From contig JAESTD010000332.1 in the NCBI GenBank assembly GCA_016763755.1, positions 1 to 46,622 of the forward strand: 46,622 nt of DNA. The letters are read 5' to 3'. The position numbers and the translations under genes were made by a program. Origin of the DNA: Mucilaginibacter sp. Its GTDB lineage: Bacteria; Bacteroidota; Bacteroidia; Sphingobacteriales; Sphingobacteriaceae. The notes below the pieces were generated by a model. The model ran no database searches. It saw only the letters and a list, made by a program, of their open reading frames with translations, and had not been told where the DNA came from. Positions 24,865-34,495 of the stretch are shown here, in pieces (the stretch's first letter is position 1; each line of letters starts with the position of its first letter).

Positions 24865-24928
24865 TGTCAGTCTGAGCTTGTCGAAGACCTCTCCGCGCGA
24901 TGAGTGGTTCGACAAGCTCACCATGACA
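24865..24928. repeat. 64-bp palindromic repeat, TGAGCTTGTCGAA family, copy 2
   Basis: The reverse complement of this segment differs from 22981-23044 at only 4 positions, three of them in the loop region. The two copies flank pafA in opposite orientation. Confidence 0.9.
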
Positions 24929-25081
24929 ACTTTGATTCCTTGCCTTGCAGAGGTTCGTGCTTATCCATGCTCTTTATATTGATAAAAGGAAAATCTTTTT
25001 ATTCTGCACTCACTTATCCGCTAAACTCCATTTTGTAACAATTAGCCCAATACAAACAGCAATCTTTATTAAAGTGCTAAA

Positions 25082-26710
25082 TTGCGGCGACTAACTGCTC
25101 TTATCATGAAAAAGATTTTTACCCCGTTGTTGGTACTATTTACAACGGGCGCTATGGCGCAGACCCTTGGCCCGCTTACTGTTGAAAAAATTATGCGCGA
25201 CCCGAAATGGATGGGGACATCTCCCTCTAATATCCGCTGGAGTGCAGATAGCAAAAAAATATATTTCGACTGGAATCCTGACAAGGCAGAGCGCGACGAA
25301 AGCTTCGCCATAACCCCAACTAATACTAAGCCCCAAAAGGTGAGTTTAGACGAGCGCCGCGACATCCCCGCCGATGGTAAGTGGAACCGGGCCCGCACGC
25401 TGGAAGTATATGAGAAAGATGGCGACGTTTTCCTGTATCAGTTACCAAGCGGAAAATCCACACAACTCACCAATACTACCGATCGAGAAAGTGCGCCATC
25501 ATTTAATGCTGATGAAACAGCTATCATCTTTACCCGCGAGAACAACCTTTACTGCCTGAAATTGGCAAAGGGAGAGCTGGTACAGCTTACCAACTTTGTT
25601 AAAAACACAAGTGACAAAAAGCCATCAAAGGATAACGAGCAGGCCGCCTGGCTAAAGAAGCAACAGCTTGAGTTATTCGACATCATCAAAAAGGAAGCGA
25701 AAGACAAAAAGCTTGATTCGATTGAAAGGGTGGAATTAAAAGGCGATAAGCTAAAAGAGATCGCCATTGGCGATAAGCGGGTAAACTTTCAGCAGCTTAG
25801 TCCGGATGGCAGGTATGTTACCTATCGCCTAACCCAATCTGCCGAAGGCGCTAAAAATGGCATTGTACCCAACTATGTAACCTCATCAGGCTTTACCGAG
25901 GATATCCCGAACCGCACCAAAGTGGGCGCGCCACAGCAATCATACGAGCTGTTTATTTTTGATACAAAACGCGACAGTGTTTACAAAGTGATCACGAAGG
26001 ACATTCCCGGGATAAAAGACATTCCCGATTTCTACAAAAATTACCCTAAAGAGCTGGCCGCTATGAAAAAGGCCGATGCAGAACGTAAAGTAGATATTGT
26101 TGGCCCCTACTGGAGCCCTGACGGTAAATACGCCATCGTAAATGTGGATGCACAGGATAACAAAGACCGCTGGTTGATGAAACTGAATGCCGAAACCGGC
26201 AAACTTACCCTGCTCGACCGTCAGCATGATGACGCCTGGATAGGCGGCCCCGGCACGGGTGCTTGGTTCGGTAACAGCAGCCTCGGTTTTACCGATAATA
26301 CCCATTTCTATTACCAAAGCGAGGCAAGCGGCTACTCGCACCTTTATATGGCCGATTTAGTAAGCGGCTCAAAAAAACAACTCACATCGGGTAAATGGGA
26401 AGTACAAACGCTGCAACTATCGAACGATAAAAAGACATTCTACTTCACTGCCAACATCGAGCACCCTGGCATTACCAACTTTTACAGGATCCCGGTTTCA
26501 GGCGGAGCCCCGGTTAAACTAACAACCACGAAAGGCGGTAACGAAGTAACGCTTTCGCCCGATGAGAAATGGCTGGCTATACGCTATTCATATTCTAACA
26601 AACCATGGGAGCTTTATGTGCAGCCCAATAAGCCCGGCGCGCAGGCCATTCAGGTCACCCGTTCAACCACACCGGAGTTTAACTCTTACAATGGAGAGAG
26701 CCTGAAGTGA
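25082..26710 (+). CDS. S9 peptidase, N-terminal propeller piece
   Basis: Open frame ending NSYNGESLK; the genuine frame is lost after NSYN. The real start is ATG 25106, not the upstream codon at 25082, because the signal peptide begins there. It contains WD-like propeller repeats such as [26 protein letters not shown] and [14 protein letters not shown]. Confidence 0.75.
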   Translation: MRRLTALIMKKIFTPLLVLFTTGAMAQTLGPLTVEKIMRDPKWMGTSPSNIRWSADSKKIYFDWNPDKAERDESFAITPTNTKPQKVSLDERRDIPADGKWNRARTLEVYEKDGDVFLYQLPSGKSTQLTNTTDRESAPSFNADETAIIFTRENNLYCLKLAKGELVQLTNFVKNTSDKKPSKDNEQAAWLKKQQLELFDIIKKEAKDKKLDSIERVELKGDKLKEIAIGDKRVNFQQLSPDGRYVTYRLTQSAEGAKNGIVPNYVTSSGFTEDIPNRTKVGAPQQSYELFIFDTKRDSVYKVITKDIPGIKDIPDFYKNYPKELAAMKKADAERKVDIVGPYWSPDGKYAIVNVDAQDNKDRWLMKLNAETGKLTLLDRQHDDAWIGGPGTGAWFGNSSLGFTDNTHFYYQSEASGYSHLYMADLVSGSKKQLTSGKWEVQTLQLSNDKKTFYFTANIEHPGITNFYRIPVSGGAPVKLTTTKGGNEVTLSPDEKWLAIRYSYSNKPWELYVQPNKPGAQAIQVTRSTTPEFNSYNGESLK

Positions 26711-27471
26711 TCAGCTTTAAGAACCGCAGCGGAAAAGATATTTATGCGCGTGTTTATGTGCCTAAAAATGCCGACCCTGCTAAGCCTGCCGTGATATTTG
26801 TACATGGCGCGGGCTATCTGCAAAACGTGCATTATTGGTGGAGCAGCTATTTCCGCGAGTATATGTTCAACAACCTGCTTACAGATAATGGCTATGTAGT
26901 GATCGATATCGACTACACCGCCAGCTCGGGTTATGGGCGCGACATCCGCACAGGTATTTACCGCTACATGGGCGGTGCTGATCTGGACGACCAGGTAGAT
27001 GGTGCTAAACTGCTGGTTGAAAAATACGGTGTTAATGCCAAGCACATCGGTATGTACGGTGGCTCGTACGGTGGTTTCATGACCTTGATGGCTATGTTTA
27101 CCAAACCCGGTGTTTTTGCCGCAGGTGCTGCCTTGCGTTCGGTAACAGATTGGGCGCATTACAACCACGGCTATACTTCAAACATCCTCAACGAGCCCTA
27201 TAATGATGAGAAAGCCTACCGCCAAAGCTCACCTATCTATTTTGCTGATGGACTGAAAGGCCGCCTGCTGATGTGCCATGGCATGGTTGATCAGAACGTA
27301 AATTTCCAGGATATTGTGCGCCTGAGCCAGCGATTAATAGAGTTGCACAAAGAGAACTGGGAGTTGGCTCCCTTCCCGGTTGAAGACCACGGTTTTGAAC
27401 AACCCAGCAGCTGGACTGATGAATATAAACGCATCTACAAATTATTTGAAGAAACTCTAAAAGGAAAATGA
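25106..27471 (+). pseudogene. Secreted S9 prolyl oligopeptidase (DPP IV-like), one frameshift
   Basis: Two overlapping frames encode one periplasmic serine peptidase. Adding one T in the AATGG at about 26690-26693 joins them: the peptide then reads [15 protein letters not shown], the expected junction of the propeller and catalytic domains. Repaired length is 788 residues. Signal peptide from ATG 25106 ([19 protein letters not shown]), beta-propeller (about 30-525), then an alpha/beta hydrolase with nucleophile GGSYGGF, Asp in [11 protein letters not shown] and His in EDHGFEQP. All catalytic residues are intact, so an assembly error is as likely as a real lesion. A bidirectional terminator follows. 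Confidence 0.85.
26707..27471 (+). CDS. S9 peptidase, C-terminal catalytic piece
   Basis: Begins at a GTG that overlaps the stop of the first piece, which mimics translational coupling. In the repaired protein this GTG is an ordinary Val codon (EVISFKN). It has no signal peptide of its own and lacks the propeller, so a free-standing enzyme is unlikely. Confidence 0.75.
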   Translation: MISFKNRSGKDIYARVYVPKNADPAKPAVIFVHGAGYLQNVHYWWSSYFREYMFNNLLTDNGYVVIDIDYTASSGYGRDIRTGIYRYMGGADLDDQVDGAKLLVEKYGVNAKHIGMYGGSYGGFMTLMAMFTKPGVFAAGAALRSVTDWAHYNHGYTSNILNEPYNDEKAYRQSSPIYFADGLKGRLLMCHGMVDQNVNFQDIVRLSQRLIELHKENWELAPFPVEDHGFEQPSSWTDEYKRIYKLFEETLKGK

Positions 27472-27474
27472 AAC

Positions 27475-27505
27475 AAAAAAGCCGCAAGTTATTGCGGCTT
27501 TTTTT
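27475..27505. terminator. Bidirectional terminator between S9 peptidase and EamA genes
   Basis: A-rich run, AAGCCGCAA, loop TTA, TTGCGGCTT, T-run: symmetrical, serving both convergent genes. Confidence 0.9.
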
Positions 27506-27526
27506 AATTCTATATGCGAACGGAGT

Positions 27527-28447
27527 TTAAGCTTCCTGCTGAATTTCTGCAGCTACCTTCTTCATTGATAGAATAAATACCGTAGCGATGATCAGCAAGG
27601 CACCCACCCAATCCATCAGCTTAAATGATAACCCTAATAAGGCAACCGATATCAGCGTTGCTGAAAGCGGCTCGGCAGAGGTAAGCACGCTGGCTTTTTG
27701 TCCACCAATAAGGTGTACCGCCTGCAGATACAAATAGAACGGGAATAGTGTGCCGAAGATCACCACAAACAGCGTATTGCCATAGGTGTAAATATCCCAG
27801 ATGCCGTCGGGCTTCCATGGCGCTTTAACCAATGAGATGGCAATGCCGCCAATGAACAATCCCCAGCCAATAACGCTAACCGCGCTGAATTTTTTCAGTA
27901 ATGGCACAGGTAACAAAGTATAAGTTGCCAAACTAACCGCAGATGCCATCCCCAACCCAAAAGCCAACGGCGAGATATTTAACGCACCGATATTACCATG
28001 CGTAACCAGCAACACCGTACCCAATACCGCTAAAAATATAGCGAAGTACTCTTGTCTAACCAGTCTCTGTCCATGGCGTACGGCCAGGTAAATGGCTATC
28101 ATCACCGGCGCAGAAAATTGCAGGATAGTTGCTGTTGCTGCATTTGAAAATTTAATGGCAGCAAAGTAGGTGTATTGCACCGTAAGCATACCAAAAATGC
28201 CAAACATAAGCAGTTTGCTGCGCGATGATTTATCCAGCCAGATGTGGCGTATATCTTTGTCTTTTTTTATCAAAGCAAATAGTAACAATATGCCGCCGGC
28301 ACCCAGCATACGCACAGACATCAGCCATTCTACACTGATATCACGTTGTTGGAATAAAAACTGACCGCAAGTGCCGGATACACCCCATAGGGTTGCAGCT
28401 ATTATTGCCATTATAACTCCTTTGCTATTGTTGGTTTGATTTGCCAT
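27527..28447 (-). CDS. EamA/DMT-family permease
   Basis: 306 residues with ten hydrophobic segments in two EamA repeats. The first starts GVIMAIIAATLWGVSGTCGQFLF; the second starts near AFGLGMASAVSLATYTLL. Members are usually exporters of amino acids or metabolites. The divergently transcribed Lrp/AsnC-type gene, 83 bases away, suggests amino-acid-responsive control, a common pairing for exporters such as those of branched-chain or threonine type. The substrate is not readable from sequence. Start ATG 28447 lies 4 bases from a -7 element. Confidence 0.9.
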   Translation of the reverse strand: MANQTNNSKGVIMAIIAATLWGVSGTCGQFLFQQRDISVEWLMSVRMLGAGGILLLFALIKKDKDIRHIWLDKSSRSKLLMFGIFGMLTVQYTYFAAIKFSNAATATILQFSAPVMIAIYLAVRHGQRLVRQEYFAIFLAVLGTVLLVTHGNIGALNISPLAFGLGMASAVSLATYTLLPVPLLKKFSAVSVIGWGLFIGGIAISLVKAPWKPDGIWDIYTYGNTLFVVIFGTLFPFYLYLQAVHLIGGQKASVLTSAEPLSATLISVALLGLSFKLMDWVGALLIIATVFILSMKKVAAEIQQEA

Positions 28448-28451
28448 TGCG

Positions 28452-28459
28452 CAAAAATA
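28452..28459 (-). promoter_or_regulatory. -7 element next to the EamA start
   Basis: On the minus strand TATTTTTG, an exact TAnnTTTG, ends 4 bases before the ATG, so the transcript is probably leaderless. Confidence 0.45.
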
Positions 28460-28483
28460 AATTGCATATCTTGCATTTTTTAC

Positions 28484-28525
28484 TCGTTTTTAAGTGATTT
28501 GTGCAAGTTTGTTTCGTTTTTAAGT
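28484..28525. promoter_or_regulatory. Direct repeat TCGTTTTTAAGT in the Lrp/EamA divergent spacer
   Basis: The 12-base sequence occurs identically at 28484-28495 and 28514-28525, 30 bases apart (about three helical turns). Its position between the two start sites makes it a candidate Lrp-type operator pair. A similar pair of TTGCAT words lies at about 28462-28476. Confidence 0.45.
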
Positions 28526-28530
28526 AACAA

Positions 28531-29007
28531 ATGGAAAATTTAGACGCCTTCGATTATAAAATTCTGGAAATACTGCAGGTAAACAACATGGCCTCGCAGC
28601 GCGAGATAGGTAATACCATTGGCCTATCGGCGCCTGCGGTGCAACGCCGCATTGTGCGTATGCGCGAGATGGGGGTTATCAAAAAAGATATTGCTGTATT
28701 AGACCCTGAACATCTGGGCCAGCTCATTACCATTTTGGTGCAGGTAGAAATGGAGACCGATAAAGTAGAATTTGTCACCAAAACCAAGCGCAAATTTGAG
28801 CAAACCCCACAAGTGCAGCAATGCTACTACGTAACCGGCGAGGCCGATTTTATCCTGATAATGGTGGTGCATAACATGAAAGAATACGAAACGCTTACGC
28901 ATGAATTGTTCTTTAACAACCCGGGCATCCAGCGGTTTAAATCATCCATTTGTATGGATATTGTTAAAAGCGGGCTAAGGTTGCCTGTTCCTAAATCAGA
29001 TAAATAG
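28531..29007 (+). CDS. Lrp/AsnC-family transcriptional regulator
   Basis: 158 residues. N-terminal winged HTH (LDAFDYKILEILQVNNMASQREIGNTIGLSAPAVQRRIVRMREMGVI, about 4-52) and a C-terminal RAM ligand-binding domain (about 70-150 with VQQCYYVTGEADFILIMVVHNMKEYE). It probably binds an amino acid and controls the divergent EamA exporter and itself; direct repeats suited to this lie in the spacer. Followed after 3 bases by a lipoprotein gene. Confidence 0.92.
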   Translation: MENLDAFDYKILEILQVNNMASQREIGNTIGLSAPAVQRRIVRMREMGVIKKDIAVLDPEHLGQLITILVQVEMETDKVEFVTKTKRKFEQTPQVQQCYYVTGEADFILIMVVHNMKEYETLTHELFFNNPGIQRFKSSICMDIVKSGLRLPVPKSDK

Positions 29008-29010
29008 GAT

Positions 29011-29433
29011 ATGAAAAAGCAATATTTCCTTTTGATCGCATTGCTAACCGCTTGTTCTAAGCCTCAAAAGCTTACTTCAACGGTTGAGTTATCTGTAACA
29101 GCTAATCATCGTTCCATACAATTCAGAGGACTCGACAGGCAGATCATCGGCGAAATATCAAGAAACACCAATACAAGGGTGTGGCAAAGCCTGATAGCAG
29201 TTTACAATATGCTGGCAGATACCGATCTGAAAAACTACCAGCCGGTGCAGCCGGGCAAATACCAGGTGCAGGACTCGGTAGTTTTGTTTACACCCGATAC
29301 GCCTTTCGTAAAAGGAAAAACCTATTTTGTGCGTAACTATCAGCCGGATGTAGCTAACCACCTGTCTGATTATATAAAGGGCCATGCCCGCATCGGTAAC
29401 CTAAAATACATTGATTTGATTTTTAAGCCCTAA
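29011..29433 (+). CDS. Small lipoprotein of unknown function
   Basis: 140 residues with a signal peptide and lipobox (LLIALLTACS, Cys 15). The mature part has no motif I recognise; the composition suggests a small beta-rich domain (TVELSVTANHRSIQFRGLD, KYQVQDSVVLFTPDTPFVKGKTYFVRNY). It starts 3 bases after the regulator gene and so shares its transcript, but a functional link is not evident. The stop codon is 4 bases before the rimP promoter. Confidence 0.75.
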   Translation: MKKQYFLLIALLTACSKPQKLTSTVELSVTANHRSIQFRGLDRQIIGEISRNTNTRVWQSLIAVYNMLADTDLKNYQPVQPGKYQVQDSVVLFTPDTPFVKGKTYFVRNYQPDVANHLSDYIKGHARIGNLKYIDLIFKP

Positions 29434-29437
29434 GGGG

Positions 29438-29469
29438 TTTGCAAATCCGTAAAAAACATATTATATTTG
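29438..29469 (+). promoter_or_regulatory. Consensus promoter of rimP-nusA-infB
   Basis: TTTG (29438-29441), 20 bases, TATATTTG (29462-29469): exact matches to both Bacteroidetes elements with optimal spacing. Predicted start point about 29474-29477. Confidence 0.85.
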
Positions 29470-29482
29470 CATTGAAAATTAA

Positions 29483-29515
29483 AAAAGAGGGGGCAGTGTG
29501 TCCCCTCTTTTATTT
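29483..29515 (+). terminator. Terminator-like hairpin in the rimP leader (possible attenuator)
   Basis: AAAAGAGGGG and CCCCTCTTTT form a perfect 10-base stem around a 9-base loop (29483-29511), followed by ATTTTAT. It would terminate read-through from the lipoprotein gene. It also lies downstream of the rimP promoter, about 10 bases into that transcript, so it may attenuate the rimP-nusA-infB operon. Confidence 0.7.
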
Positions 29516-29563
29516 TATCGACCAATTTTTCCTGCCTTAATGTGGGACGAAAACACAACGATA

Positions 29564-30028
29564 ATGAATATTGAAAAGCGAGTAACAGAGCTGGTTGAAG
29601 AGAAGATAGCTGAACTGCCACACGTTTTCCTGGTTGATGTAAAAATGCATTCCAACGGAAAACTCATCATCCTGGTTGATGGTGATAACGGTGTTGGCAT
29701 TGCAGATTGTGCTGCCATTAGTCGCCACGTTGGTTTCCATCTCGAGGAAGAAAACGTGATAGAGAATGCTTACAACCTGGAAGTGTCATCGCCGGGTATT
29801 GATGCCCCTCTTAAGTTAAAAAGGCAGTTTACCAAAAACATTGGCCGTAGTTTAAGCATTAAAATGGATGACGGCACTAAGCGCGAAGGTAAATTATTGG
29901 CTGCAGGTGATGAAGCCATTCAGATAGAAGAGACCATAAAGCAAAAAGGTAAAAAGGCAGAGATAGTAGAGAGTACTATCCCGCTTGATAAAATAACAGA
30001 AACAAAAGTTTTAATATCATTCAAGTAA
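29564..30028 (+). CDS. rimP: Ribosome maturation factor RimP
   Basis: 154 residues from ATG 29564 (MNIEKRVTELVEEK); the 22 codons open upstream overlap the leader hairpin and are not protein. It binds 30S precursors and aids late assembly. Seen: VFLVDVKMHSNGKLIILVDGDNGVGIADCAAISRHV and the characteristic YNLEVSSPGIDAPLKLKRQFTKNIGR, then the SH3-like C-terminal domain. First gene of the conserved rimP-nusA-infB operon; nusA starts 9 bases later. Confidence 0.95.
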   Translation: MNIEKRVTELVEEKIAELPHVFLVDVKMHSNGKLIILVDGDNGVGIADCAAISRHVGFHLEEENVIENAYNLEVSSPGIDAPLKLKRQFTKNIGRSLSIKMDDGTKREGKLLAAGDEAIQIEETIKQKGKKAEIVESTIPLDKITETKVLISFK

Positions 30029-30037
30029 TAAGAGAAG

Positions 30038-31273
30038 ATGAGCAATATTAATTTAATTGATTCTTTTCAGGAGTTTAAGGACTTCAAGAATATTGACCGC
30101 CCAACCATGATGAGCGTACTGGAAGACGTTTTCAGAAGCATGATCAGGAAAAAATACGGAACAGACGAAAATTGCGACGTAATTGTAAACACCGATAACG
30201 GTGACTTAGAGATATGGCGCACGCGTACCGTAATGGAAGATGGTTTTAGCGAGGATGATGACCTGGAAATTGAACTGGCAGAAGCACACACTATTGACCC
30301 TGACCTGGAAGTTGGCGACGACTTTATTGAGCAGATCACTTTAGAAAGCTTCGGCCGCCGTGCTATTTTGGCGGCACGCCAAACGCTGGTTTCAAAGATC
30401 CTTGAACTGGAGAAAGACGAGATCTTCAAAAAATATAAAGACCGCGTTGGCGAGATTGTTACCGGTGAAGTTTACCAGGTTTGGAAAAAAGAAACTTTGG
30501 TGCTTGATGATGAAGGTAACGAACTATTGCTTCCAAAAACAGAGCAGATCCCTGCCGACTACTTCAAAAAAGGCGACAGCGTACGTGCAGTTGTTAGCAA
30601 AGTAGATATGATGAACAGCAATCCTAAGATCATCATTTCGCGTACTGCCCCTGAGTTTTTACAACGTTTGTTTGAGCTTGAGGTACCGGAGATCTTTGAT
30701 GGTTTAATTACTATCAAAAAGATTGTTCGTGAACCGGGCGAGCGTGCAAAAGTTGCTGTTGAATCATATGATGACCGTATTGACCCTGTAGGTGCTTGTG
30801 TAGGTATGAAAGGTTCACGTATCCATGGTATCGTTAGAGAGTTGAAGAACGAGAACATTGACGTAATTAACTACACCAACAACATACAACTGTATATACA
30901 GCGTGCTTTGTCTCCGGCCAAGATCACATCAATTAAGCTTGATGACGATAAAAAAACCGCTGCAGTTTACTTAAAACCAGATCAGGTATCATTGGCCATC
31001 GGCCGTGGAGGCCATAACATAAAACTGGCAGGTAAATTGACAGGCTATGAAATTGATGTTTACCGCGAGGCAGATGAGCACGATGAGGATGTGGACATCG
31101 AAGAATTCTCAGACGAAATTGACAGCTGGATATTGGACGAATTTAAACGCATTGGTTTGGATACGGCAAAATCAGTACTGCAGCTATCTGTTGGCGAATT
31201 GGTGAAACGTACCGACCTGGAAGAAGAAACGGTAAAAGAAGTTTTATCAATTCTGCAGGCTGAGTTTGAATAA
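30038..31273 (+). CDS. nusA: Transcription termination/antitermination factor NusA
   Basis: 411 residues: N-terminal RNA-polymerase-binding domain (about 1-125), S1 domain (about 135-200, GEIVTGEVYQVWKKETLVL), and KH1/KH2 (about 225-345, with VGACVGMKGSRIHGIVRELKNE and LAIGRGGHNIKLAGKLTGYEIDVY). A single C-terminal helical repeat follows an acidic linker (about 350-411), without the extra acidic repeats of Enterobacteria. Its own operon begins with a hairpin it could act on, as NusA promotes pausing and intrinsic termination. Confidence 0.96.
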   Translation: MSNINLIDSFQEFKDFKNIDRPTMMSVLEDVFRSMIRKKYGTDENCDVIVNTDNGDLEIWRTRTVMEDGFSEDDDLEIELAEAHTIDPDLEVGDDFIEQITLESFGRRAILAARQTLVSKILELEKDEIFKKYKDRVGEIVTGEVYQVWKKETLVLDDEGNELLLPKTEQIPADYFKKGDSVRAVVSKVDMMNSNPKIIISRTAPEFLQRLFELEVPEIFDGLITIKKIVREPGERAKVAVESYDDRIDPVGACVGMKGSRIHGIVRELKNENIDVINYTNNIQLYIQRALSPAKITSIKLDDDKKTAAVYLKPDQVSLAIGRGGHNIKLAGKLTGYEIDVYREADEHDEDVDIEEFSDEIDSWILDEFKRIGLDTAKSVLQLSVGELVKRTDLEEETVKEVLSILQAEFE

Positions 31274-31297
31274 AACCGAATAACAAATTAAAAATCG

Positions 31298-31305
31298 TAT
31301 TTTTG
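31298..31305 (+). promoter_or_regulatory. Possible internal -7 element before infB
   Basis: TATTTTTG matches TAnnTTTG 26 bases before the infB start, in the 58-base nusA-infB gap. No -33 partner at the right distance is seen. Confidence 0.35.
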
Positions 31306-31331
31306 CGATAATTAGAGAGAAAATTTAATAA

Positions 31332-34271
31332 ATGTCAGAAGACAAATCCATAAAATTAATTAAAGCGGTAAAGGAATTGAACATTGGTATGAGTACCATT
31401 GTCGACTTTCTTGGCTCCAAAGGTTACAAAGTAGAAAAGCAACCTATGGCCAAGTTAGATGGCGAGATGTACGATGTACTTTTGAAGGAATTTGCTGCTG
31501 ATAAAGTTATTAAGGAGGAGGCCAAACAGATCAGTATCGGCAAGATCCGGAAAGAGGAAACCCCGGGGGTTCCTGAGCAGCGCCCTGCAAACGCGGGCCG
31601 CTCCCGCGAGTTTGAGAACGAAGAGATATTGATCAAGAATGCAGGCCAGTTTACTTCGACGCCAGCTGAGAAGCCAAAACCGGCAGAGCCTGAAGAGGCG
31701 AAAGCCGAGGATCGTAACGATGGGTTACCGGGCGTTAAGGTAGTTGGTAAAATAGACCTTAATAACATTGGCAAGCCGGCTGCGAAGCCTGCCACCGAGC
31801 CAAAACCCGAGCCCGTTGCTGAGAAAGCACCGGAAGCGCCTGTTGCGCCTGTTGCCGAAAAGGTACCTGAGGTTGAAAAACCACAGCCCGCACCCGCTCC
31901 TGTGGCTGAGAAAGCACCTGAGGTTGAAAAACCGCAGCCCGAACCGGCCCCTGTTGTTGAAAAAGCACCTGAGCCTGTTGCGCCCGTTGCCGAAGCTGCG
32001 CCTGCTGCAGAAGCAGTTGCAGATGAGCAAGCTGAAGTTATACGTGCAAATGCTGAACGCCTTTCCGGGCCTAAGATCATTGGAAAAATACAGTTGCCGG
32101 TTGAGCAGCCAAAACGCGGCGGCCCGGTAGCATCTTCATCTAATGCGCAAAATAATGCTGCTGATCAGAAGCGCAAACGTAAGCGTAAAGAAGGCGGTAA
32201 CCAGCAGCAACAGTTAAGCGGTACCATTAATCCTAACCGTCCCGATTTCAGGAATCGCCCGCCGCAGCCGCAAGGTGGTGGCAATGCCAACCCTAATCGC
32301 CCCGACTTTAGGAATAACAGGAATGCACCGCCTTCAACACCAAAAGAAGAACCTTCAGAAAAGGACATACAAGACCAAATTAAGGCTACGCTTGCCCGCT
32401 TAAGTGGCGCAGGTAAGTCTGGTAAGTTCTCACAGCGTGCTAAATTCCGTCGTCAGAAACGTGATGATGTAGCTGCAAGTGCTGAAGAACTGGCAATGGA
32501 GCAGGAACTTCAATCAAAAATATTGAAGGTTACGGAGTTTGTTACCGCAAACGAGCTGGCTTCAATGATGGATGTTCCGGTAACGCAAATTATCGGTACT
32601 TGTATGAGCCTTGGTATGTTCGTGTCTATCAACCAGCGTTTGGATGCCGAAACCCTAAGCATTGTTGCTGACGAGTTTGGTTACCAGGTTGAGTTTGTTA
32701 AACCGCAGGACGAAGAAGCTAACCTTGAGCAACCTGATGAACCGGAAGACCTGTTACCGCGCTCTCCTATCGTGACCATCATGGGCCACGTTGACCACGG
32801 TAAAACATCATTGCTCGATTTTATTCGCAAAACCAACGTTATTGGTGGTGAGGCAGGTGGTATAACCCAGCACATCGGTGCTTACGAGGTTACATTGCCC
32901 GAGAATAAAGGAAAAATTACTTTCCTGGATACACCGGGTCACGAAGCGTTTACCGCTATGCGTGCTCGTGGTGCACAGGTTACAGATATTGTTATCATCG
33001 TAATTGCTGCAGATGACAGCGTGATGCCGCAAACCCGCGAGGCTATAAACCACGCGCAGGCTGCAGGCGCCCCTATCATCTTTGCGTTCAATAAGATTGA
33101 TAAACCCGGTGCAAATGCCGATAAGGTGCGTGAGCAGTTATCAACCATGAACATCCTGGTTGAAGAATGGGGTGGTAAATACCAAACCCAAGAGATATCT
33201 GCAAAAAGCGGTTTAAATATCGATCTGTTGTTAGAGAAAGTATTGCTTGAGGCTGAGTTATTAGAGCTGAAAGCTAATCCTAACAAACGTGCCGTTGGTA
33301 CCGTAATTGAAGCAGCCCTGGATAAAGGCCGTGGTATTGTTACCACCGTATTGGTACAGGCTGGCCGCTTAAAAGTGGGCGATCCGATATTAGCAGGTTG
33401 TTACAGCGGCCGTGTTAAAGCGTTAACCAATGAGCGAGGCCAGCGTGTAGAATCTGCAGGCCCATCAACTCCGGTACAGGTATTGGGTATGCAAGGTGCA
33501 CCAACTGCGGGCGACAGGTTCAACGCACTTGATAGCGAACCGGAAGCACGCGAGATTGCTAACAAACGCCTTCAATTACAGCGCGAGCAAGGTCTGCGTA
33601 CGCAGAAACACATTACGCTGGATGAGATTGGTCGTCGTTTGGCTGTGGGTAACTTTAAAGAGCTTAACGTTATCGTTAAAGGTGACGTGGATGGTTCAAT
33701 CGAAGCGTTATCAGATTCATTACTGAAACTATCTACTGAGCAGATACAGGTTAACATCATCTCTAAAGCGGTTGGTCAGATCTCCGAATCGGACGTATTG
33801 CTGGCTTCTGCATCAGATGCGATCATCATTGGTTTCCAGGTTCGCCCATCGCAAAATGCGCGTAAACTTGCAGAGCAGGAGCAGATCGATATCAGGCTTT
33901 ACTCTATCATCTACGATGCGATCAACGAGATCAAAGCGGCGATGGAAGGTATGTTGGCACCGGAGTTTGAAGAGAAGATTGTTGCGAACGTTGAGATCCG
34001 CGAAACCTTCAAGATCAGCAAAGTGGGTACCATTGCAGGTTGTATGGTGTTAGATGGTCAGATCAACCGTAACAGTAAGATCCGCATTATCCGCGATGGC
34101 GTCGTAGTACATACCGGCGAGTTAGCTTCATTGAAACGTTTTAAAGACGATGTTAAAGAAGTTAAGCAAGGCTATGAGTGTGGTTTGAACATTGCCAACT
34201 ACAACAACATTGAGGTAGGCGACATTGTGGAAGCATACGAAAACGTAGAAGTAAAACGTAAACTTGCGTAA
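31332..34271 (+). CDS. infB: Translation initiation factor IF-2
   Basis: 979 residues, the long Bacteroidetes form. An N-terminal IF2_N subdomain ([24 protein letters not shown]) is followed by a disordered linker (about 80-375) with P/A/E-rich near-repeats of [10 protein letters not shown] type at about 165-225 and an N/R/P-rich stretch. A second IF2_N comes next, then the GTPase: G1 GHVDHGKTS (about 484), G3 DTPGHEAF (about 533), G4 NKID (about 587). Domains II, III and C2 complete the protein. It delivers fMet-tRNA to the ribosome. Last gene of the operon, followed by a strong terminator. Confidence 0.97.
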   Translation: MSEDKSIKLIKAVKELNIGMSTIVDFLGSKGYKVEKQPMAKLDGEMYDVLLKEFAADKVIKEEAKQISIGKIRKEETPGVPEQRPANAGRSREFENEEILIKNAGQFTSTPAEKPKPAEPEEAKAEDRNDGLPGVKVVGKIDLNNIGKPAAKPATEPKPEPVAEKAPEAPVAPVAEKVPEVEKPQPAPAPVAEKAPEVEKPQPEPAPVVEKAPEPVAPVAEAAPAAEAVADEQAEVIRANAERLSGPKIIGKIQLPVEQPKRGGPVASSSNAQNNAADQKRKRKRKEGGNQQQQLSGTINPNRPDFRNRPPQPQGGGNANPNRPDFRNNRNAPPSTPKEEPSEKDIQDQIKATLARLSGAGKSGKFSQRAKFRRQKRDDVAASAEELAMEQELQSKILKVTEFVTANELASMMDVPVTQIIGTCMSLGMFVSINQRLDAETLSIVADEFGYQVEFVKPQDEEANLEQPDEPEDLLPRSPIVTIMGHVDHGKTSLLDFIRKTNVIGGEAGGITQHIGAYEVTLPENKGKITFLDTPGHEAFTAMRARGAQVTDIVIIVIAADDSVMPQTREAINHAQAAGAPIIFAFNKIDKPGANADKVREQLSTMNILVEEWGGKYQTQEISAKSGLNIDLLLEKVLLEAELLELKANPNKRAVGTVIEAALDKGRGIVTTVLVQAGRLKVGDPILAGCYSGRVKALTNERGQRVESAGPSTPVQVLGMQGAPTAGDRFNALDSEPEAREIANKRLQLQREQGLRTQKHITLDEIGRRLAVGNFKELNVIVKGDVDGSIEALSDSLLKLSTEQIQVNIISKAVGQISESDVLLASASDAIIIGFQVRPSQNARKLAEQEQIDIRLYSIIYDAINEIKAAMEGMLAPEFEEKIVANVEIRETFKISKVGTIAGCMVLDGQINRNSKIRIIRDGVVVHTGELASLKRFKDDVKEVKQGYECGLNIANYNNIEVGDIVEAYENVEVKRKLA

Positions 34272-34290
34272 GCGAGTTAACAGATAAATT

Positions 34291-34321
34291 AAAGGACGGC
34301 TCATACAGCCGTCCTTTTTTG
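34291..34321 (+). terminator. Terminator of the rimP-nusA-infB operon
   Basis: AAAGGACGGC, a 7-base loop, GCCGTCC, T-run: a strong intrinsic terminator 20 bases after the infB stop. Confidence 0.92.
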
Positions 34322-34367
34322 TTTGATGGTTGTTGGTGAAGACATCAACAAAGAGTAGATTTTATAA

Positions 34368-34474
34368 TTCCCTCCCTTCGGAGGGGAGCGGCTGGAATTG
34401 TGCGCAAATGCAGGGAGGGGTTTAGCAATATGCAGAAACCCCTCCCTGCACCCTCCCAAGGGAAGGAATCGCAC
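34368..34474. repeat. Palindromic repeat, CCCTCCC/GGGAGGG family
   Basis: An inner perfect hairpin of GCAGGGAGGGGTTT with its complement (about 34410-34450) is nested between outer arms TTCCCTCCCTTCGGAGGG and CCCTCCCAAGGGAAGGAA. No gene. It fills the infB-to-TonB-receptor gap together with the next repeat. Confidence 0.75.
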
Positions 34475-34495
34475 AGGCTTCCGCTCCAGAAACCA

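Noticed and set aside
26707..27471. Independent alpha/beta hydrolase gene translationally coupled to the gene before it
   Set aside because: One added base restores a continuous S9 peptidase with the expected junction; the GTG start is an internal Val codon.
31424..32080. Antisense 218-residue frame within infB
   Set aside because: It mirrors the P/A/E-rich linker of IF-2 (giving G/S/A/F-rich peptide) and has no promoter or motif.
34410..34450. Strong hairpin after infB read as a terminator
   Set aside because: It lacks a U-run and is nested in a larger palindromic repeat; the true terminator is at 34291-34321.
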